Shown: positions 1 through 9,142, numbered from the stretch's first letter. The stretch is DNA of 64,000 bases from DATAFF01 sp963744915 (GCA_963744915.1 CAVUUY010000013.1:124001-188000); one strand, 5' to 3'. Translations and numbers: made by a program. Notes: generated by a model not told the origin, from the letters alone.

Positions 1-1280
1 CCGAGGAGATCCCTTATCTCAAGCAGCAGGAGAGGCTGACCTTTGCACGGTGCGGCATCGTCGATCCGGTCTCGGTCGACGACTATGTCGCCCATGGCGG
101 CTTTGCCGGTCTCAAGCGCGCGCTCGCCATTTCACCGGCCGAAATCGTCAAGGAAGTCACCGACTCGGGGCTGCGCGGACGCGGTGGCGCCGGTTTCCCC
201 ACCGGCATCAAATGGAAGACGGTGCTCGAAGCAGCCGCCGACCAGAAATACATCTGCTGCAACGCCGATGAGGGCGACAGCGGCACCTTTGCCGATCGCA
301 TGCTGATGGAAGGCGATCCCTTCGCCCTCATCGAAGGCATGACCATCGCCGCGATCGCCACCGGCGCTACGGTGGGCTACATCTATATCCGCTCCGAATA
401 TCCCCATGCCATCGCCGCGATGAGGGCCGCAATCGCGGCGGCCGAGGCGCAGGGCTGGCTCGGTCGCGACATTGGCGGATCAGGGAAGGCCTTCGCTCTC
501 CACCTCCGCAAAGGCGGCGGCGCCTACATCTGCGGCGAGGAGACGGCGATGCTGGAGAGCATCGAGGGCAAGCGCGGCATCGTGCGCTTCAAGCCGCCGA
601 TTCCGGCGCTCGAAGGCCTGTTCGGCAAGCCGACCGTGATCAACAACGTTCTCTCCTTCGCGGCAGTGCCGTGGATTCTCGCCCATGGGGCCAAGGCCTA
701 TGCCGATTATGGGATCGGCCGCTCGCGTGGCACGCTGCCGTTCCAGCTTGCCGGAAACATCCGGCGCGGCGGCCTGGTCGAGAAGGCCTTCGGCGTCTCG
801 CTTCACGATCTCGTCCATGCGTTCGGCGGCGGCACCGCCTCGGGGCGGCCGGCCCGTGCCGTTCAGATGGGCGGCCCGCTCGGTGCCTATCTTCCGGTGT
901 CGCATTTTCATCTTGCCCAGGATTACGAAACTTTCGCCGCCAATGAGGCGATGGTCGGCCATGGCGGCCTCGTGCTGTTCGACGACACGGTCGACATGGC
1001 CGAGCAGGCGCGCTTCGCGATGGAATTCTGCGCCATCGAATCCTGCGGCAAATGCACGCCCTGCCGCATCGGCTCGACGCGCGGCGTGGAGGTCATCGAC
1101 AAGATCCGCGCCGGCATCGAGCGCGACAGGAATTTGCAGCTTCTCGATGATCTCTGCACCGTCATGACCGACGGGTCGCTCTGCGCCATGGGCGGGTTGA
1201 CACCTATGCCGGTGCGCAGCGCGGTGAAGCATTTCCCGGAGGACTTTCTGCGGCCGGTGCATGCCGCCGCAGCGGAATGA
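1..1280 (+). CDS. fdsB: NAD-linked formate dehydrogenase beta subunit, 5' end cut by window
   Basis: This is the flavoprotein subunit of the soluble molybdenum formate dehydrogenase. It takes electrons from the alpha subunit through an Fe-S cluster and FMN to NAD+, and is homologous to NuoF of complex I. The frame is open from base 3, so the start lies outside the window. The glycine-rich GRGGAGFPTG stretch (near base 180) is the NADH/FMN-binding loop, and ESCGKCTPCRIG (near base 1040) gives three ligands of the 4Fe-4S cluster, with the fourth Cys near base 1180. The next gene starts 13 bases after its stop, which fits the fdsGBACD order. The first visible residues (EEIPYLKQQ...) look like a fused thioredoxin-like FdsB N-terminal domain, but too little is present to be sure. 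Confidence 0.93.
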   Translation, partial: EEIPYLKQQERLTFARCGIVDPVSVDDYVAHGGFAGLKRALAISPAEIVKEVTDSGLRGRGGAGFPTGIKWKTVLEAAADQKYICCNADEGDSGTFADRMLMEGDPFALIEGMTIAAIATGATVGYIYIRSEYPHAIAAMRAAIAAAEAQGWLGRDIGGSGKAFALHLRKGGGAYICGEETAMLESIEGKRGIVRFKPPIPALEGLFGKPTVINNVLSFAAVPWILAHGAKAYADYGIGRSRGTLPFQLAGNIRRGGLVEKAFGVSLHDLVHAFGGGTASGRPARAVQMGGPLGAYLPVSHFHLAQDYETFAANEAMVGHGGLVLFDDTVDMAEQARFAMEFCAIESCGKCTPCRIGSTRGVEVIDKIRAGIERDRNLQLLDDLCTVMTDGSLCAMGGLTPMPVRSAVKHFPEDFLRPVHAAAAE

Positions 1281-1293
1281 GCGAGATCAAGCC

Positions 1294-4179
1294 ATGACCC
1301 TGGTCAAGGAAATCGACTTCGGAACACCGGCCGCCGCCGACAGCGCGCAATTGGTGGCGCTCGACATTGACGGCCAGGCGGTGACCGTCCCCGCCGGCAC
1401 GTCGATCATGCGCGCGGCGATGGCGGTCGGCGTCAAGGTTCCAAAGCTCTGCGCCATCGACACGCTCGAGCCGTTCGGGTCGTGCCGCCTCTGCCTGGTC
1501 GAGATCGAAGGCCGCAAGGGCACGCCGGCCTCCTGCACCACGCCGGTCGCCCCCGGCATGAAGGTGAAGACCCAGACGGCGCGTCTGGCGGCGCTGCGCA
1601 AGGGGGTGATGGAGCTCTATATCTCCGATCACCCGCTCGATTGCCTGACCTGCGCCGCCAATGGCGATTGCGAGCTGCAGGACATGGCGGGCGCGGTCGG
1701 CCTGCGCGACGTCCGTTATGGCTATGAGGGCGACAACCACGTCTTCGCCAGGCGCGGCAGCAAATCCAATATTCGCTACAAGCCCAAGGACGAATCCAAT
1801 CCCTATTTCACCTTCGATCCTGCCAAATGCATCGTGTGCTCGCGCTGCGTGCGCGCCTGCGAGGAGGTCCAGGGCACCTTCGCCTTGACCATCGACGGCC
1901 GTGGCTTTGCCTCGCATGTCTCGGCCGGCCAGGATGAAGGTTTCTTCGAGTCCGAATGCGTCTCGTGTGGCGCCTGTGTCCAGGCCTGCCCGACTGCGAC
2001 CTTGACCGAGAAATCGATCATCGACCACGGCCAGCCCGAACACAGCGTCGTCACGACCTGTGCCTATTGCGGCGTCGGCTGCTCCTTCAAGGCGGAGATG
2101 AAGGGCGATCAGGTGGTGCGCATGATGCCCTACAAGGATGGCGGGGCCAATGAGGGGCATTCCTGCGTCAAGGGGCGCTTCGCCTGGGGCTACGCCACCC
2201 ACAAGGAGCGCATGCTGAAGCCCCTGGTGCGCGAGCGGGTCACCGATCCCTGGCGCGAGGTGAGCTGGGAAGAGGCGATCGGCTTCGCCGCCACCCGCCT
2301 CGAGGCTGTGCAACAGAAATATGGCCGCGGCGCCATTGGCGGCATCACCTCGTCGCGCTGCACGAATGAAGAGGTCTATGCGGTCCAAAAGATGGTCCGC
2401 GCCGCCTTCGGCACCAACAATGTCGACACCTGCGCCCGCGTCTGCCACTCGCCGACCGGTTACGGCCTGAAGCAGACCTTCGGCACCTCGGCCGGCACCC
2501 AGGATTTCAAGAGCGTCGCCAAGGCCGACGTCATCATGGTGATCGGCGCCAATCCGACCGACGGCCATCCGGTGTTCGCCTCGCGCATGAAGAAACGGTT
2601 GCGCCAGGGCGCCCGGCTGATCGTCATCGATCCGCGCCGGACCGACATCGTCCGCTCGCCCCATATCGAGGCCGATTACCACCTGCCGCTCAGGCCCGGC
2701 ACCAATGTCGCCATCATCAACGCCATCGCCCATGTCGTCGCGACCGAGAATTTGATCGATCGTGGCTTCGTCGCCGAGCGCTGTGAGGCAACCGATTTCG
2801 CCAATTGGGAGAGCTTCATCCGCGAGCCGCGCAATGCCCCGGAAGCAGTCGAGGCCTTTACCGGCGTTCCGGCCGAGCAGGTCCGAGCCGCCGCCCGGCT
2901 CTATGCCAGCGGCGGCAATGGCGCGATCTATTACGGCCTCGGGGTCACCGAGCACAGCCAGGGCTCGACCATGGTCATGGCGATGGCCAATCTCGCCATG
3001 GCGACCGGCAATATCGGTCGCGAGGGCGTCGGCGTTAATCCGTTGCGCGGGCAAAACAACGTCCAGGGCTCCTGCGACATGGGGTCGTTCCCGCACGAGT
3101 TCACCGGCTATCGCCATGTCTCCGACGAGGTGGTGCGGCACCAGTTCGAGGCGCTGTGGAACGTCCATCTCGACCCCGAGCCGGGCCTGCGCATCCCCAA
3201 CATGCTCGATGCCGCCATCGACGGCAGCTTCAAGGGGCTCTTCATCCAGGGCGAGGACATCGCCCAGTCCGATCCCAACACCCGGCATGTCAATGCCGCG
3301 CTCGAGGCGATGGAGTGCGTCATCGTCCAGGACCTTTTCCTCAACGAGACCGCCGCCTTCGCCCATGTCTTCCTGCCGGGCACCTCCTTCCTCGAGAAGG
3401 ACGGCACGTTCACCAACGCGGAACGCCGCATAAATCGCGTCCGCCCGGTCATGGCGCCGAAGCAGGGCCTGTCGGAATGGGAGACGGTATCGCGCCTCGC
3501 CACCGCCATGGGCTATCCGATGGGCTGGCCGTCCGCCTCGGCAATCATGGACGAGATCGCCGCCATGACGCCGACCTTCGCCGGGGTCAGCTTCGACAAG
3601 CTCGACCGGCTCGGCAGCGTGCAATGGCCGTGCAACGACAAGGCGCCGGAGGGCACGCCGATCATGCACAAGGACGGTTTCGTCCGCGGCAAGGGCCGCT
3701 TCATGATCACCGAATTCGTGCCGACGCCCGAGCGCACCAACCGCTTCTATCCGCTGATTCTCACCACGGGGCGCATCCTGTCGCAATACAATGTCGGCGC
3801 CCAGACGCGGCGCACCGCCAATGTGCTGTGGCATCGCGAGGACGTGCTGGAGATCCATCCGCACGACGCCGAGACCCGTGGCATCGGCGATGGCGACATG
3901 GTCTCGCTCGCCAGCCGCATCGGCGCCACGACGCTGCGCGCCATCGTCTCCGAGCGGATGCCGCAAGGCGTGGTCTACACCACCTTCCACCATCCGGTGA
4001 CCGGCGCCAATGTCATCACCACCGAATATTCGGACTGGGCGACCAACTGCCCCGAATACAAGGTGACGGCGGTCCAGGTCGCCAGGTCGAACCAGCCTTC
4101 CGATTGGCAGAAGGAATGGGAGCTGCGCGAGAGCGAGCAGAAGCGGGTCGAGGACAAGCCGATGATTGCGGCGGAGTAG
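1294..4179 (+). CDS. fdsA: NAD-linked formate dehydrogenase alpha subunit (Mo-bisPGD, catalytic)
   Basis: The catalytic subunit oxidises formate to CO2 at a molybdenum bis-pterin cofactor in the cytoplasm. With the ATG at 1294 it has 961 residues. In order: a 2Fe-2S domain (Cys53, 64, 67, 81); a NuoG-like His/Cys cluster (His113, Cys117, 120, 126); two 4Fe-4S clusters (Cys179/182/185 with 189 and Cys222/225/228 with 232); the Mo-proximal 4Fe-4S motif CAYCGVGC (Cys256, 259, 263) with Cys291; then the molybdopterin domain with RVCHSP, where Cys384 is the expected Mo ligand. This is a cysteine enzyme; there is no TGA selenocysteine codon. An in-frame ATG at 1261 overlaps fdsB by 20 bases. I prefer 1294 because MTLVKEIDFG matches the usual N-terminus of the family. 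Confidence 0.95.
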   Translation: MTLVKEIDFGTPAAADSAQLVALDIDGQAVTVPAGTSIMRAAMAVGVKVPKLCAIDTLEPFGSCRLCLVEIEGRKGTPASCTTPVAPGMKVKTQTARLAALRKGVMELYISDHPLDCLTCAANGDCELQDMAGAVGLRDVRYGYEGDNHVFARRGSKSNIRYKPKDESNPYFTFDPAKCIVCSRCVRACEEVQGTFALTIDGRGFASHVSAGQDEGFFESECVSCGACVQACPTATLTEKSIIDHGQPEHSVVTTCAYCGVGCSFKAEMKGDQVVRMMPYKDGGANEGHSCVKGRFAWGYATHKERMLKPLVRERVTDPWREVSWEEAIGFAATRLEAVQQKYGRGAIGGITSSRCTNEEVYAVQKMVRAAFGTNNVDTCARVCHSPTGYGLKQTFGTSAGTQDFKSVAKADVIMVIGANPTDGHPVFASRMKKRLRQGARLIVIDPRRTDIVRSPHIEADYHLPLRPGTNVAIINAIAHVVATENLIDRGFVAERCEATDFANWESFIREPRNAPEAVEAFTGVPAEQVRAAARLYASGGNGAIYYGLGVTEHSQGSTMVMAMANLAMATGNIGREGVGVNPLRGQNNVQGSCDMGSFPHEFTGYRHVSDEVVRHQFEALWNVHLDPEPGLRIPNMLDAAIDGSFKGLFIQGEDIAQSDPNTRHVNAALEAMECVIVQDLFLNETAAFAHVFLPGTSFLEKDGTFTNAERRINRVRPVMAPKQGLSEWETVSRLATAMGYPMGWPSASAIMDEIAAMTPTFAGVSFDKLDRLGSVQWPCNDKAPEGTPIMHKDGFVRGKGRFMITEFVPTPERTNRFYPLILTTGRILSQYNVGAQTRRTANVLWHREDVLEIHPHDAETRGIGDGDMVSLASRIGATTLRAIVSERMPQGVVYTTFHHPVTGANVITTEYSDWATNCPEYKVTAVQVARSNQPSDWQKEWELRESEQKRVEDKPMIAAE

Positions 4180-4182
4180 CGG

Positions 4183-4986
4183 GTGACGGTCCACGAGAAA
4201 GAGATCGCTCGCATGTCGCCTGCCGCGTCGGTGATTGCCAGGGGGGCTCTTAACGGCGTTTCGGCAGTGTGGCACGTCGCCGAGGAGATCCCGGTGGCGA
4301 TCATGCTCAATTCCGAGCCGCTCGCGGTGATGATGGCGACCCCGCATCAGCTCGACGATTTCGCCATCGGCTTCGCGCTGGCCGAGGGGTTCCTTGCCTC
4401 CGCAACGGCGGTGCGGGGCGTTCTCACCCTGCCGGCCGAGGGCGGCGTCACCGTCGATGTGTCGGTCGATGAAGCCGCGGTGCTGCCGCGGGCCGCCCCA
4501 TTGCGCGGCATCGAGGGGCGATCGGGCTGCGGCCTTTGCGGGGTGGCCGAGATCGGCGCCGTCTTCCGCCCTTTACCAAGGATCTCGAAGCCCGTTCCGC
4601 TTGCCACCGATGCCGTGTGCCGCGCTCTGCGGGCGCTGCCAGAGCATCAGCCGATGAACCGGGTCAATCGCTCGGTCCATGCCGCTGGCTGGTGCGATGC
4701 CGACGGCGCTGTGCTGCTGGCGCGCGAGGATGTAGGCCGCCACAGCGCACTCGACAAGCTGATCGGTGCGCTTGCCTGCGCAGGCACCAGGTTCGATGAA
4801 GGCTTCGTCGTGCTGTCAAGCCGCTTGAGCTTCGAGCTCGTGCAGAAAGCGGCGACGGTCGGCATCGGCGCCATCGCCGCGATCTCGGCGCCGACCGGGC
4901 TCGCCCTGTCGGTGGCGGCCGAGGCCGGGATCGCGCTTGCCATTGCCTGCGGCGACACCGTCATGCTGTTCGATCCGGAGGGGTGA
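4183..4986 (+). CDS. fdhD: FdhD sulfurtransferase for formate dehydrogenase
   Basis: FdhD passes sulfur from IscS to the molybdenum cofactor, which formate dehydrogenases need for activity; the fds operon copy is also called FdsC. The GTG at 4183 comes 3 bases after the fdsA stop and gives 267 residues. The sulfur-relay motif GCGLCG carries Cys116 and Cys119. The C-terminal part with EDVGRHSALDKLIG is the conserved cofactor-binding half. Placement between fdsA and fdsD and the overlap with the next gene indicate one transcript. Confidence 0.95.
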   Translation: MTVHEKEIARMSPAASVIARGALNGVSAVWHVAEEIPVAIMLNSEPLAVMMATPHQLDDFAIGFALAEGFLASATAVRGVLTLPAEGGVTVDVSVDEAAVLPRAAPLRGIEGRSGCGLCGVAEIGAVFRPLPRISKPVPLATDAVCRALRALPEHQPMNRVNRSVHAAGWCDADGAVLLAREDVGRHSALDKLIGALACAGTRFDEGFVVLSSRLSFELVQKAATVGIGAIAAISAPTGLALSVAAEAGIALAIACGDTVMLFDPEG

Positions 4987-4989
4987 CCC

Positions 4990-5232
4990 TTGGAGACCAC
5001 GACCTTGGTCCGCATGGCCAACCAGATCGCGACCTATTTCAGCTCCTATCCGGAACAGGAAGCGGTGGCCGAGATCACGAAGCATCTGAAGAGCTTCTGG
5101 GACCCGCGCATGCGACAGCGCCTTGTCCAGGCGCTCGCCGAGCCTGCAATCGCCGCAAGCCTTGATCCTATGGTGGTCGCTTCGGTCCGCCAAATCGCTG
5201 CGCAACATCAGGGCAGCGACCCCAACCGGTGA
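4990..5232 (+). CDS. fdsD: Formate dehydrogenase delta subunit
   Basis: This is a small acidic/basic mixed protein of 80 residues from a TTG start at 4990; an in-frame ATG at 5014 would give 72. It follows the fdhD stop by three bases. FdsD is the short accessory subunit found at the end of NAD-linked formate dehydrogenase operons. Its recognisable core here is MANQIATYFSSYP followed by a helix with FWDPRMRQRL. Its exact role is not settled; it is thought to help assembly or stability of the complex. The context makes the call strong. Confidence 0.88.
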   Translation: METTTLVRMANQIATYFSSYPEQEAVAEITKHLKSFWDPRMRQRLVQALAEPAIAASLDPMVVASVRQIAAQHQGSDPNR

Positions 5233-5262
5233 ATTTCCGGTCAACGCCGCGTTGCCGACCAT

Positions 5263-5276
5263 TTGGCGGTCGCCAA
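5263..5276. repeat. Short inverted repeat after the fds operon
   Basis: TTGGCG-GT-CGCCAA lies 31 bases past the fdsD stop and about 100 bases before the sulfatase start. It could be the hairpin of a weak terminator or an operator half-site pair. No T-run follows, so neither reading is secure. Confidence 0.3.
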
Positions 5277-5369
5277 GTCCCGCTTTGTAACGGGTGCCAT
5301 TGCCTCACGGGCTTTATATGATCGAGGCGGGACATCAGTCGCCGGCCACAACCGCCAAGGAAGTCAGTC

Positions 5370-7058
5370 ATGCCACAGAGAACCACCACAAACGAATCCG
5401 AGACCAAGGACAGCCGCTTCAGTCGCCGCAATCTCCTGCTTGGCGGCACGACGCTAGCCGCATTCTCAGCTCTGGCAACGGCACTGCCGCTCGAGGTTGC
5501 GCAAGCGCAGCAGGCGGGGAAGGGCGACAAGCCCAATATCCTCGTCATTTTCGGCGATGACATCGGGCTTGCAAATATCAGTGGCTATTCGCATGGCCTC
5601 ATGGGCTATCAGACGCCCAATATCGATCGCATCGGGCGCGAGGGCATGATGTTCCTCGACTATTATGCCGAGCAAAGCTGCACGGCAGGCCGGTCGACCT
5701 TCATCACCGGTCAGGCGACGCTGCGCACAGGCCTCTCCAAAGTGGGAATTCCTGGCGTGAAAGTCGGGCTCCAGGCGCGCGATGCGACGATCGCGGAGCT
5801 TCTGAAGCCCCTTGGCTACTCCACCGGCCAGTTCGGCAAGAACCACCTTGGGGACCGCAACGACTTTCTCCCGACGGTGCACGGGTTCGACGAGTTCTTC
5901 GGCAACCTCTACCACCTCAACGCCGAGGAGGAGCCGGAGGACTTCAACTATCCGAGGGACCCCAACTTCCGCAATCTGTTCGGTCCGCGGGGTGTTCTAA
6001 GATGCAAAGCCAGCGACAAGGACGACCCGACCGAGGACCCGCGCTTCGGCCGCGTCGGCAAGCAGACGATCGAGGACACCGGCCCATTGACCAGGAAGCG
6101 GATGGAGACCATCGATGATGAGACCTCTGCCGCGGCGATCGACTTTATCGACCGCCAGACCAAGGCCAACATTCCGTTTTTCTGCTGGTTCGACGCAACC
6201 CGCATGCATTTGCGCACCCATGTTCGCGCCGAGCACCGCGACAAGCCGGGATTGACGGCGCGAACCGAATATGCGGACGGCATGATCGAGCATGACAATC
6301 ATGTCGGCCTGTTCCTCAAGAAGCTCGACGACCTCGGCATTGCCGACAATACGATACTTCTCTACACGACCGACAACGGCCCGCACATGAACTCATGGCC
6401 CGATGGAGCCATGACCTGGTTCCGCAGCGAAAAGAACACAAATTGGGAGGGCGCCTTCAGGGTGCCGTGCATGATCCGCTGGCCTGGTCACATCAAGCCC
6501 GGCCAGGTTTCCCATGAGATCGTCAGCGGGCTCGACTGGTGCCCGACCTTCCTCGCCGCTGCCGGAGAGCCGGACATCAAGCAGAAGCTCCTGTCCGGTC
6601 ATCAGGCCGCCGGCAAGACCTTCAAGGTGCACCTCGACGGCTACAACCAGCTGCCATATATCACCGGGGAGCAGGACAAGTCGGCGCGCCGGAGCTTTAT
6701 CTACTTCAACGATGACGCCGAACTTGTCGCCATGCGGTTCGAGAACTGGAAACTCGTGTTCGAAGAGCAGCGCGCGCCAGGAACGTTGCTGGTTTGGGCT
6801 GAACCATTCACCAAGCTCCGCCTCGCGAAATTCTACGACCTGCACTCCGATCCGTTCGAGCGGGCCGATGTCACATCCAATACCTATTGGGACTGGCTGA
6901 TCGACCACGCCTATATCCAATATGGCGCGGTGGCCGAGATCGCGCAGTATCTCGAGACCTACAAGGAATACCCGCCAAGCCAACGGCCGGCGAGCTTCTC
7001 GGTCGAGGGATTAGTGGAGGACATGCATCGGACCGTGGACCCGCTCATTCCACACTGA
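5370..7058 (+). CDS. Tat-exported sulfatase of the arylsulfatase family
   Basis: The protein has 562 residues and hydrolyses a sulfate ester, probably in the periplasm. A twin-arginine signal (SRRNLLLGG, residues 18-26) leads to a hydrophobic stretch and an AQAQQA-type cleavage region near residue 48. The mature N-terminus has the metal-binding FGDD (Asp63, Asp64). CTAGR at residues 104-108 is the formylglycine motif: Cys104 would be the residue oxidised to formylglycine. TTDNGPH later in the protein supplies the second metal site. A good ribosome site (AAGGAAG) stands 7 bases before the ATG. No sulfatase-maturase gene is nearby. The natural substrate cannot be read from sequence; aryl, choline or phosphonate monoester substrates are all possible in this superfamily. 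Confidence 0.9.
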   Translation: MPQRTTTNESETKDSRFSRRNLLLGGTTLAAFSALATALPLEVAQAQQAGKGDKPNILVIFGDDIGLANISGYSHGLMGYQTPNIDRIGREGMMFLDYYAEQSCTAGRSTFITGQATLRTGLSKVGIPGVKVGLQARDATIAELLKPLGYSTGQFGKNHLGDRNDFLPTVHGFDEFFGNLYHLNAEEEPEDFNYPRDPNFRNLFGPRGVLRCKASDKDDPTEDPRFGRVGKQTIEDTGPLTRKRMETIDDETSAAAIDFIDRQTKANIPFFCWFDATRMHLRTHVRAEHRDKPGLTARTEYADGMIEHDNHVGLFLKKLDDLGIADNTILLYTTDNGPHMNSWPDGAMTWFRSEKNTNWEGAFRVPCMIRWPGHIKPGQVSHEIVSGLDWCPTFLAAAGEPDIKQKLLSGHQAAGKTFKVHLDGYNQLPYITGEQDKSARRSFIYFNDDAELVAMRFENWKLVFEEQRAPGTLLVWAEPFTKLRLAKFYDLHSDPFERADVTSNTYWDWLIDHAYIQYGAVAEIAQYLETYKEYPPSQRPASFSVEGLVEDMHRTVDPLIPH

Positions 7059-7070
7059 GCGGAGGATTGC

Positions 7071-7097
7071 GCCGGCCGGTCTTCACTGCCGGTCGGC
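7071..7097. terminator. Possible bidirectional hairpin between convergent genes
   Basis: GCCGGCCGG and CCGGTCGGC form a 9-bp stem (one G-T pair) with a 9-base loop, 13 bases after the sulfatase stop. The stop codon of the convergent small gene sits in the loop. There is no clear T-run on either strand, so termination is inferred from position and stem strength only. Confidence 0.4.
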
Positions 7098-7256
7098 GAC
7101 TACTTGAACGCCGGGCAGCGCATCGAGCCGCGCCTGATCGAAGCCGATGAGAGCGGGGTGTGCCATCGCCGTCAAAGCCCGCGCGGGCTCGGCCAGGAAC
7201 AAGCCGGCGGCAAGACCCGCCGCTGCCAAGACGGCCAATTGCCTGGGACTGATCAT
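7083..7256 (-). CDS. Small secreted protein, 57 residues, unknown
   Basis: I do not recognise this gene. The ATG at 7256 has a very good ribosome site (GAGAGGA, 7 bases upstream). The product begins MISPRQLAVLAAAGLAAG and continues FLAEPARA, a standard signal peptide with a predicted cut after residue 26-28. That leaves about 30 mature residues, ending DALPGVQVVADRQ. It lies 34 bases downstream of the next minus-strand gene and probably shares its transcript. The signal peptide, ribosome site and in-frame stop inside the hairpin make it more likely real than chance. Confidence 0.62.
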   Translation of the reverse strand: MISPRQLAVLAAAGLAAGLFLAEPARALTAMAHPALIGFDQARLDALPGVQVVADRQ

Positions 7257-7290
7257 TTTCCAATCCTCTCGAGCTTGCCGACTACGGATT

Positions 7291-7794
7291 TCATCCGCTT
7301 CGGCGGAAGACCGACCAAACGCGTCCCGCGGGCCGGTCGCTTGCCGGCCGATCCTCGGCGGCGATGGGCAGGTTCGCGCCGCGGGCGCCGCAAATGAGGT
7401 CGCTCAGGCGACCCAGCAGCGTCCTTTCCTCGTAGGTCCACTTGCGATCGCCCGGAACGAATATGCCCTGGGACTCGGTCCAGATGTGGATCATCTCTTG
7501 CGGCGTCATCAGTATCGCGACGGAGTAACCGGCGAGCGGCCGGGTGACCGCCCATTGCGTGACGGCGCTCAGCATTTCCTGCTCCGCCGCGGTGGCCAGC
7601 TCCTGATCCTTGTCAGCCAGCGGGCCCGCGCTTGCGGTCCAGACCTGGACCGCGCCATTGCGCCGAATTAGCAACGCGGCGCCGAAGCCGGCGTCGCGCA
7701 GCGCCCGGCCGATCCACCACCATGGGTGAAACCAAAGCGCTGCGGCATAGAGCAAGCCGGCCGTGAACCATCCGACGATCAAGCCGAAAAACAC
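7291..7794 (-). CDS. Hypothetical membrane-anchored protein
   Basis: No family is recognised. From a GTG at 7794, with GAAGGG 8 bases upstream, it gives 167 residues. Residues 3-30 form one strongly hydrophobic segment ending WFHPWWW, a likely membrane anchor. The rest is soluble and has alternating strands (ALLIRRNGAVQVWTAS) and a helical middle part. The gene runs toward the sulfatase and is followed by the 57-residue secreted protein, which suggests a two-gene unit. Confidence 0.6.
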   Translation of the reverse strand: MFFGLIVGWFTAGLLYAAALWFHPWWWIGRALRDAGFGAALLIRRNGAVQVWTASAGPLADKDQELATAAEQEMLSAVTQWAVTRPLAGYSVAILMTPQEMIHIWTESQGIFVPGDRKWTYEERTLLGRLSDLICGARGANLPIAAEDRPASDRPAGRVWSVFRRSG

Positions 7795-8070
7795 CGTCTT
7801 GCCCTTCTCTATTTGGCGCGGCGCTCGCAGCCTCGATTGTTCAATCCTACAACATTTTATTAAACCATTCGTTTAGGTTTGCAGGCTCCAGGGGAGGTGC
7901 CGCGCCGGAGCGCGTGGCACAAGCTCTCGTTGCAGGAATGATCACTGGCCCCCCAAGGGCGGTTCGGGTTATGTTTGGCGCAGTCATTTTTGCGGGTCGG
8001 GGCCCATGCTGATTCTGTCGAGCGCCGCTTATCCGCGCCGATTCGGTTCGCAAGAGCCGGCTGTACGCGG

Positions 8071-9090
8071 TTGAAACTGACGAGCGATACGCGGGCGCGC
8101 CTTGCCAAGCTGATACGGCTTCTGGGCAGCGACAATGCCGGCGAGGTTGCCGCCGCGGCGCACAAGCTGCAGGCGGTCCTGCGGTCGTCGGGAGCCGATC
8201 TGCATGATCTCGCGGCGCTGCTCGAGGAAGAGCGCATGGCCGATCCGGGCGTTGCCGGCGATCCGGGCAGCCCGCCAGGGTCGCCGCCTCCGCCGCCGCA
8301 ATCGCGCCAGCCGCGCCGGAATTCGCCGGGTCGGGCAAAGCGCGGCAGTGGAAAGCTCACGCTGGCGGCAGCCTGCATCCTCACCATCGGCGCCTTCGTT
8401 GGCGCAACGCTGGCGGTTCGCGGTCTCAGCGACACCGGGTCCCGGGGGACCGTCGCCACTGCGGCGATGCCCAGCCAGGCCCCACCGGTCGTCCAGTCCT
8501 CGCCGGCTTATGAAGTGGTGACCGCGGTGCCCCCCGCGGTGCCCCCACAGTCGCCGCCAGAGCCGGCGTGGTCGCCAGAGCCCGCATCGTCGCCAGAGCC
8601 GGTGCCGGCGCCGCGGGCGGAGGTGGTGCCGCGGGCAGAGGTGGTGCCGCGGACAGAGGTGGTGCCACGGGCAGAGGTGGTGCCGCCGCAACCCAAGGCT
8701 GCGGTGACGCAGGAGGCGGCGCTGCCCCGGCCGAAGCCCGTCGTGGCGAAGCAGGAGCCGGCATCCGAGCGGCCCGATGCACGCAATGCGGCACGCTCGG
8801 CAGTCGGCGAGATGATCCGGCAGATCCGTTTCCCGCAGCGGGTCGACAGCATCACCTCGATGGTGTCGATCAGCGCGTATGGCAGCGAGATCGTCGCCTC
8901 CTACCGAGCCGCAGTGGCGGACGAGACGATGAACACCGATGCATTGCGGCGCTTCACCCTCGAGAGAGCCTGCTACGTGCCGATCATGATGTCTGCCCTG
9001 AACCGGGGCGCGACCCACCGGGCGCGATATACCGATCTCAACGGTCATGTCGCCGAGGTCGTCATCTCGGCCAAGGACTGCGAACCATGA
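8071..9090 (+). CDS. Membrane-anchored protein with Pro-rich repeat linker, unknown
   Basis: The function is unknown. From a TTG at 8071 it has 339 residues; a TTG at 7975 would add 32 poorly conserved-looking residues, and no start has a strong ribosome site. Residues 1-60 form a helical module (ARLAKLIRLLGSDNAGEV...DLHDLAALL) that I recall as common in rhizobial proteins. A basic stretch precedes a single membrane segment (LAAACILTIGAFVGA). A long Pro/Glu/Val linker follows with four copies of PRAEVV or PRTEVV, then a folded C-terminal domain of about 100 residues (SAVGEMIRQIRFP...VISAKDCEP) that should be periplasmic. It resembles a cell-envelope spacer protein. Confidence 0.6.
   Translation: MKLTSDTRARLAKLIRLLGSDNAGEVAAAAHKLQAVLRSSGADLHDLAALLEEERMADPGVAGDPGSPPGSPPPPPQSRQPRRNSPGRAKRGSGKLTLAAACILTIGAFVGATLAVRGLSDTGSRGTVATAAMPSQAPPVVQSSPAYEVVTAVPPAVPPQSPPEPAWSPEPASSPEPVPAPRAEVVPRAEVVPRTEVVPRAEVVPPQPKAAVTQEAALPRPKPVVAKQEPASERPDARNAARSAVGEMIRQIRFPQRVDSITSMVSISAYGSEIVASYRAAVADETMNTDALRRFTLERACYVPIMMSALNRGATHRARYTDLNGHVAEVVISAKDCEP
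8611..8682 (+). repeat. Four 18-bp tandem repeats inside a coding gene
   Basis: Four consecutive 18-base units (8611, 8629, 8647, 8665) differ from each other at only one to three bases and encode PRAEVV, PRAEVV, PRTEVV, PRAEVV. The near identity suggests recent slippage expansion, so copy number may vary between strains. Confidence 0.85.
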
Positions 9091-9142
9091 TCGAGTCCCG
9101 GCGGGGTATGCTCAGGCCGGGGCGGCACCTGCGAGGCAAGCG

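Noticed and set aside
2440..2460. Selenocysteine codon in formate dehydrogenase
   Set aside because: The catalytic position in RVCHSP is a normal TGC cysteine codon; no in-frame TGA or SECIS-like need exists.
1204..4347. 1047-residue ORF antisense to fdsA
   Set aside because: High-GC coding DNA leaves antisense frames open. The plus strand encodes a complete, motif-rich FdsA here, and the antisense product is low-complexity and Arg/His-rich.
5226..5241. ACCGG/CCGGT hairpin at the end of fdsD as a terminator
   Set aside because: Only a 5-bp stem with no T-run; too weak to call.
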